Positions 60,194-64,000 of a stretch of DNA of 64,000 nucleotides are shown here, piece after piece. The notes under the pieces were generated by a model. The model was not told where the DNA came from, searched no databases, and saw nothing but the letters and a program-made list of their open reading frames with translations. This DNA comes from Nakamurella sp. PAMC28650. Lineage in GTDB: Bacteria; Actinomycetota; Actinomycetes; Mycobacteriales; Nakamurellaceae. Positions within the stretch are counted from its first letter, which is position 1. Each line of letters opens with the position of its first letter. The translations under genes were made by a program, and so were the position numbers. The stretch is from the NCBI RefSeq assembly GCF_014303395.1, contig NZ_CP060298.1, positions 1,116,001-1,180,000 of the forward strand, read 5' to 3'.

Positions 60194-60265
60194 GCTGGGC
60201 CACCGTCAGGAGCTGGGCCACCCGTCAGGAGCTGGGCCACCGTCAGGAGCTGGGCCACCCGTCAG
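60194..60265. repeat. Tandem repeats of gagctgggccac(c)cgtcag
   Basis: Four units of 18 or 19 bases alternate (cacc and caccc variants), forming two copies of a 37-base compound unit between the convergent MATE and small membrane protein genes. The last unit overlaps the reverse gene's stop codon. Confidence 0.8.
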
Positions 60266-60540
60266 AAGCCGGTGCCCGACCCGCCGGCGGCCAGATCGGC
60301 ACCGGTCCGGGCGTTCTGCAGGCCCTGCGCCTTGGCGCGCGCGAGCCCCGCGTCGGGGCCGCCCTGCAGCGGGACGTGGGCCCCGGCCGTGCGGGCGCGA
60401 ATCTCGAGACCGAGTCCGGCACCGCCGACCACCAGCAGAATCAGGCCGAGCGCCCAGGCCTGTCCGATCAGAGCGGCGACGGCGCCGAGCATCAGCAGGA
60501 TGCCCGGGACGGTGTACAGACGGTTTGGTCGGACCCCCAT
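60262..60540 (-). CDS. Small two-helix membrane protein
   Basis: A 92-residue protein. Two hydrophobic segments (about residues 11-25 and 28-44: PGILLMLGAVAALIGQ, then WALGLILLVVGGAGLGL) are followed by a hydrophilic tail rich in Ala, Gly and Arg. Function unknown; such proteins are common in actinomycete membranes. It reads from ATG at 60540 (MGVRPNRLYTVPG) and its stop is inside the tandem repeat. Confidence 0.65.
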   Translation of the reverse strand: MGVRPNRLYTVPGILLMLGAVAALIGQAWALGLILLVVGGAGLGLEIRARTAGAHVPLQGGPDAGLARAKAQGLQNARTGADLAAGGSGTGF

Positions 60541-60615
60541 CGCCGGGATGATCCCGATGCGATCGACGCTAGACCTTTTGGAACGACTGTCAATGACCGG
60601 CCGCAGGGATGGTCG

Positions 60616-61602
60616 TCAGGCAAGCGTGGGCTCGTCGGGGGCGGAGAGGCTGAGGACGACGCCCACCAGGGCCGGTGTCGACCGGGACAGCCTCGCCTCC
60701 AGATCCCGCAGCCGGACGGCCAGTCTGGACTCCTTGTCGTCGCCGCTGAGGTCGACGTCTGCGATCAGGCTGACCTGCCGCGGCCCGACGATCTCCAGGC
60801 GGATGTAGGTCACCCTGGCCACTTCCGGCATCGCCATCAGGGCTTTGATGGTGGCGGTGCGCACCCTCGGGTCGGCCAGTTCGCCGACCAGGAACCTACG
60901 GTTGCGATTGATCAGGATGAGCGCGACGATTCCCAGCAGCACACCGATCAGGATCGACGCGATCGCATCCGGCGCGGACGATCCGGTGATCTGGTGCGCG
61001 CCGAGACCGGCCGCGGCGATGACGAGCCCGATCAGTGCCGCGGAGTCCTCCGCGAAGACGGCCCGCAGGGTCGGATCCGACGTGGCCAGGATGTGTTCCA
61101 GCGGGTCTCGATCCAGCGTTTCGGCTTCGACGCGCGCCTGCCTGGCCGACTGGAGGAGCGAGAGGCCCTCCAGCACGAACGCGATGGCCAGCACGATGTA
61201 GCCGATGGTGAAGTCCTCGGCCGGGGATGGATCGAGCAGTTCGGTGATCCCGTGGGTGACCGACACCGCGGAGCCGGCGGCGAACAGGCCGAGCGCGGCG
61301 AACAGCGGCCAGACGTAGGCCTCGCGGCCGTAGCCAAGGGGATGGTCGTCGTCGGCCGGGATCTTGGAACGCTTGTCGGCGATCAGCAGGAAGATCTCGT
61401 TCCCGGCGTCCGCCCACGAGTGGGCGGCCTCGGCCACCAGCGACGCGGAGCCGGTCATGAATGCGGCGACCGATTTCGCCAGGGCGACGAGCAGGTTGGC
61501 GGCAAAGGCGACGATCACCGTCGTCAGGCTCTCCCCCTTCTGGCCGCTGGCCGGAATGGGAAGCCGGGAGGGTGATCGCCCCGGCGAGGCGGTGTCGGTC
61601 AT
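60616..61602 (-). CDS. Cation diffusion facilitator (CDF) family transporter
   Basis: A 328-residue divalent metal exporter. The membrane part has five or six helices with the metal-binding HSWADAGNE in helix II and GLVIAAAGLGAHQIT in helix V. DDDHPLGYGREAYVWPL is the conserved loop after helix II. A cytoplasmic C-terminal domain (LVGELADPRVRTATIKALMA) follows. CDF proteins expel Zn, Co, Mn or Fe in exchange for protons. The metal cannot be told from sequence here. Its start diverges from the aldose epimerase gene at 61746. Confidence 0.88.
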   Translation of the reverse strand: MTDTASPGRSPSRLPIPASGQKGESLTTVIVAFAANLLVALAKSVAAFMTGSASLVAEAAHSWADAGNEIFLLIADKRSKIPADDDHPLGYGREAYVWPLFAALGLFAAGSAVSVTHGITELLDPSPAEDFTIGYIVLAIAFVLEGLSLLQSARQARVEAETLDRDPLEHILATSDPTLRAVFAEDSAALIGLVIAAAGLGAHQITGSSAPDAIASILIGVLLGIVALILINRNRRFLVGELADPRVRTATIKALMAMPEVARVTYIRLEIVGPRQVSLIADVDLSGDDKESRLAVRLRDLEARLSRSTPALVGVVLSLSAPDEPTLA

Positions 61603-61745
61603 GACTCATGGGTAGCACGGCCCGCCGTCGGGCTGCCTCGACGGCGCTCTAGGATGACCGGGCCGGCAGCGGCGCGCCGTGTCCGTGGCGTTCTCGTCGT
61701 CCGGAAATCCGCCCACCGAACCTTGCTGCCCGAACCGGAGATCCG

Positions 61746-62762
61746 TTGTCTGTCGATGCCGAACTGTCCAGCTCCAGCCTGTCGGTGGGGGTCCTGGGTT
61801 ACGGGGCCCGCCTGTCCTACATCCGCACACCGAGCCGCCACGGCGTCTGGGCCGATGTGGCGATGGGCTTCGACGACCCGACCGCCTGGCGCGCGGACCA
61901 GACCTACCAGGGTGCGACGATCGGGAGGTACGCGAACCGGATCAACCGGGGTTCCTTCGAGTTGGACGGCCGGCAGTTCACCGTGCCGATGAACGAGACG
62001 CGGACGGCTCTGCACGGCGGGACGACAGGATTCGAGTCGTTCGAATGGGAGGTCGAGCCGGTCGTCCAGACCGCACACGAGAGCAGCGTCACGCTGCGCC
62101 GCACCTCGCCGGACGGAGAGATGGGGTTCCCGGGCAACCTCGACGTGAGCGTGGTGTTCAGCGTCAGCGGCACCGATCTGACCGTGGACTACCGGGCCAT
62201 CACCGATGCCCCCACCCCGATCAATCTAACGAACCACGTGTACCTCAACCTGGCGGGCGTTCCGGGATCGGTCGCCGAGCACGAGTTGACGGTGTTCGCC
62301 GATCGCTTCGCCGAGGTCGACCCCGACTCCGTCCCGACGGGCCAGATCCTCGAGCTCGCCGGGACTCCGCTGGACTTCCGCTCGCCGGCTCCGATCGGCG
62401 GCAGGTGGCGGGCGTCGCACCCACAGATGCTGCTGGTCCGCGGGTACGACCACGCCTACCTGCTGGACGGGGCCGGCGGCGAGTTCGATGGCCTCCGGCT
62501 GGCCGCCCGGGCCGTCGAGCACGGGAGCGGCCGGTGCCTGGAGCTCTTCACCGACCAGCCTGCGGTGCAGTTCTACACCGGGAACTCATTGGACGGATCC
62601 ATCGTGACCAGGGACGGAGCGACTCTCCGCCAGGGTGACGCCTTCTGCCTGGAACCCCAGCATCTGCCCGACTCGATCAATCACGCCCATTTCCCGAGCA
62701 CCGTCCTGCGGCCGGGCGCCGAGTACCGCAACCGGACGATCTACCGGTTCACCGCGAGCTGA
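61746..62762 (+). CDS. galM: Aldose 1-epimerase (galactose mutarotase family)
   Basis: A 338-residue cytoplasmic mutarotase that interconverts anomers of hexoses. Family marks are YQGATIGRYANRINRGSFEL near residue 57, ALHGGTTGFE with the first His, NLTNHVYLNLAG with the catalytic His region near 160, and the catalytic Glu in FCLEPQHLPDSINH near 303. The length fits. The start is TTG at 61746 after ccggag. It is divergent from the CDF transporter, and its stop is followed by a long palindromic terminator shared with the gene on the other strand. Confidence 0.92.
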   Translation: MSVDAELSSSSLSVGVLGYGARLSYIRTPSRHGVWADVAMGFDDPTAWRADQTYQGATIGRYANRINRGSFELDGRQFTVPMNETRTALHGGTTGFESFEWEVEPVVQTAHESSVTLRRTSPDGEMGFPGNLDVSVVFSVSGTDLTVDYRAITDAPTPINLTNHVYLNLAGVPGSVAEHELTVFADRFAEVDPDSVPTGQILELAGTPLDFRSPAPIGGRWRASHPQMLLVRGYDHAYLLDGAGGEFDGLRLAARAVEHGSGRCLELFTDQPAVQFYTGNSLDGSIVTRDGATLRQGDAFCLEPQHLPDSINHAHFPSTVLRPGAEYRNRTIYRFTAS

Positions 62763-62770
62763 TGTCGGGG

Positions 62771-62843
62771 TTCGCATCGAGCGGAGACCTTCGGGCAATT
62801 TTTGGGCGCTTTGCCCGAGTTGAGTCACCGCTCGATGCGAACT
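62771..62843. terminator. Bidirectional terminator palindrome
   Basis: A perfect 15-bp inverted repeat (gttcgcatcgagcgg near 62771-62785 and its reverse complement near 62829-62843) encloses a second hairpin (tcgggcaa / ttgcccga) with a T-rich loop. It lies between convergent genes and can serve both transcripts; the edge positions may be off by one base. Confidence 0.75.
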
Positions 62844-63405
62844 ACGACGTGGCGGGTGCCGCGGTGCCGCGGTCGATGACCCGGGTGGCGGTCATCGAAC
62901 CGGCTCCGGTGCCCAGCACGCCTGCCTGATCGCCGACCTTGACCTCACTGATGGAGCCGGGGGTCTTCGCGGCACCCTTGGCTGCCTTGACGTGCACCTT
63001 GGTGGCGCTGTTCACCGCAAAGCTCTCGGAAGTGCCGTCAGCGGCCTTGATGGTGATCGAGGTGGCGGACACCGCCGACACGTTGCCGCGGATCGCGTCG
63101 TGGGTGACGAAGGTGTCGGTCTTCCCGTCCTTGCTGACCCACTGGGCGTGAGTAACCTTCTCCAGGCTTTTCGCCAGTTCGTGGCGTTTGCCGGCCCGGT
63201 GGGCCCTGGCCTTCGTGACCTTGTCGCCGGGCTTCGCCGTGGTGGTGGTGAGGGCGGCGGGTGCGGCGACGTCGCCGGTTGCGCCCACCTGGGCCGCGGC
63301 CACGGCGGCCGGAGCGGTCGAGGTCGAGTCGGCCAGAGCTACTCCGCCGATACCGAGTCCGGCCACGGCGGCGATTCCGCCGATGACCACGAGCTTCTTC
63401 AACAT
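62842..63405 (-). CDS. Secreted protein with DUF5666-like domain
   Basis: A 187-residue protein. Signal peptide residues about 1-26 (MLKKLVVIGGIAAVAGLGIG, then GVALADS). A linker rich in Ala, Thr and Lys precedes a C-terminal beta-type domain from IRGNVSAVSATSITIKAADG, followed by VNSATKVHVKAAKG and EVKVGDQAGVLGTGAG, which has the strand-loop pattern of DUF5666. Function unknown; probably outside the membrane. A gaggac ribosome-binding site precedes the start. An array of 19-bp repeats lies upstream. Confidence 0.75.
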   Translation of the reverse strand: MLKKLVVIGGIAAVAGLGIGGVALADSTSTAPAAVAAAQVGATGDVAAPAALTTTTAKPGDKVTKARAHRAGKRHELAKSLEKVTHAQWVSKDGKTDTFVTHDAIRGNVSAVSATSITIKAADGTSESFAVNSATKVHVKAAKGAAKTPGSISEVKVGDQAGVLGTGAGSMTATRVIDRGTAAPATS

Positions 63406-63520
63406 GATGTCCTCCAGGACGATTGATGCAGTGCCGTCAGGCCCGGAACTGGACCTGACCCCACAGTGCCGGGTCGCTGTTCAGGTTTGGGCCGCTCTCT
63501 GTTCGGACTGTGTTCGGATC

Positions 63521-63640
63521 CGCGCTGATCAACTCGGCTCGCGCTGATCAACGAGGCTCGCGCTGATCAACTTGACGGTTTTGTGACGGATGGGAAAGAA
63601 GTTGACGAGTTGAACAGCGCGGTCGAAGTTGATCAGCGCG
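63521..63640. repeat. Three 19-bp tandem repeats plus inverted copy (core CGCGCTGATCAAC)
   Basis: Units at 63521-63539, 63540-63558 and 63559-63577 share cgcgctgatcaac with variable last six bases. An inverted copy gttgatcagcgcg lies at 63628-63640. The layout is the same as at 32173-32310. The array is in the leader region of the secreted protein gene and after the response regulator stop. Confidence 0.85.
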
Positions 63641-63671
63641 GGGGCGGGGGCGGGGGCGGGGGCGGGGACGG
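63640..63671 (+). repeat. G-run microsatellite (gggggc repeats), G-quadruplex candidate
   Basis: Five consecutive runs of four or five G separated by single C or short spacers. On the forward strand this could fold as a G-quadruplex; it lies immediately past the stop codon of the reverse-strand response regulator, where it would appear as a C-rich run in the mRNA. Confidence 0.8.
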
Positions 63672-63672
63672 G

Positions 63673-64000
63673 TCAGACCAGGCCGTGGGTGAAGGCGTAG
63701 TGGACGGCCTGGGCCCGGTCGCGGACGGCAAGCTTGGCGAAGATGTTGTTGACGTGCGTCTTCACGGTGGCCTCGCTGACGAACAGGCCCACGGCGATCT
63801 CCTTGTTGGAGCGGCCGGCCGCGATCAGGGCGAGCACCTCGCCCTCGCGCGCCGACAGCCCGTCCGGCAGTGTTCTGGGCCGGACGTCGGACCCGGCACC
63901 GGCCGGATCGACGGATCCGCCACCGGGTGCCAGGCCACCGACAGCGGCCGCCACCAGCCGGGCCTGGACCGCCGGATCGAGAACGGCCTGACCGGCGGCC
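63673..64000 (-). CDS. LuxR/NarL-type response regulator, C-terminal part
   Basis: The last 108 codons of a gene running off the right edge. The frame continues without interruption to the window end ([20 protein letters not shown]). The HTH_LuxR domain is complete: [20 protein letters not shown] followed by [22 protein letters not shown] and [17 protein letters not shown]. The preceding residues match the linker seen in NarL-family response regulators after the receiver domain, so the missing part probably carries the phosphoacceptor Asp. The partner histidine kinase would be outside the window. Confidence 0.9.
   Translation of the reverse strand, partial: AAGQAVLDPAVQARLVAAAVGGLAPGGGSVDPAGAGSDVRPRTLPDGLSAREGEVLALIAAGRSNKEIAVGLFVSEATVKTHVNNIFAKLAVRDRAQAVHYAFTHGLV

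Overview
The window is high-GC DNA from a Gram-positive actinomycete. The signs are strong third-position G/C, frequent GTG and TTG starts, ATGA/GTGA stop-start overlaps, a DUF222-HNH (13E12-type) gene, ECF sigma factors, LLM-class flavin/F420-type oxidoreductases and a Tat-exported molybdenum hydroxylase. Gene content and repeat style would fit a Nakamurella-like or Frankia-related lineage, but the sequence alone does not fix the genus.

Layout. 1-3.6 kb is an insertion-sequence graveyard: an ISAs1-type element cut by the window edge and sitting inside an IS5-type transposase, a complete IS1380-type element, and a decayed wax-ester-synthase-like gene. 3.6-7.8 kb holds housekeeping and orphan genes (RNase HI, an HTH regulator, a MarR regulator, a hypothetical gene, a DUF2079 membrane protein). 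8.0-11.4 kb is a lipid-type cluster (SDR, DUF5938-like reductase, acyl-CoA ligase) in which two of three genes carry damaging lesions. 11.4-30.8 kb is the centrepiece: an SDR gene and a 17-gene forward cluster diverge from one intergenic region containing two copies of the palindrome-like site ATTGTCGACA, each lying between -35 and -10 boxes of a candidate promoter. The forward cluster encodes a complete Dpp/Opp-type peptide ABC importer, two Gfo/Idh/MocA oxidoreductases, a GntR-FCD regulator, a D-2-hydroxyacid dehydrogenase, a DHDPS-fold lyase with altered active site, an SDR, a PLP aminotransferase, a TldD/TldE metalloprotease pair, two tandem DUF4438 proteins and an LLM oxidoreductase. From the regulator onward almost every gene overlaps the next by a few bases. 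The simplest reading is uptake and breakdown of a modified peptide or peptide-like conjugate; I do not recognise it as a described pathway.

30.9-37.4 kb carries a small Cys-pair protein, a second LLM oxidoreductase, an aldo/keto reductase, a quinone-oxidoreductase gene broken by a nonsense codon and by a second ISAs1 copy with a perfect 10-bp target duplication, and an FAD disulfide-reductase relative. 37.4-46 kb has mainly reverse-strand genes (GH63-like glucosidase, polytopic membrane protein, glutathionyl-hydroquinone-reductase-type protein, epimerase) and an M13 peptidase. 46-50 kb has a GNAT remnant and an IS1595-type element inserted between an SOS-box-like site and a frameshifted DUF222-HNH gene. 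50-54.3 kb is a TetR regulator followed by an IorB/IorA-type molybdenum hydroxylase. 54.5-58 kb holds two ECF sigma factors flanking a secreted protein of VVAPVV-type repeats. 58-64 kb holds a HAD hydrolase, a MATE transporter, a CDF transporter, aldose epimerase, a secreted DUF5666-like protein and the C-terminal part of a LuxR-type response regulator. Several intergenic regions carry short tandem repeats, two of which share a 19-bp unit length and a GATCAAC core plus an inverted copy.
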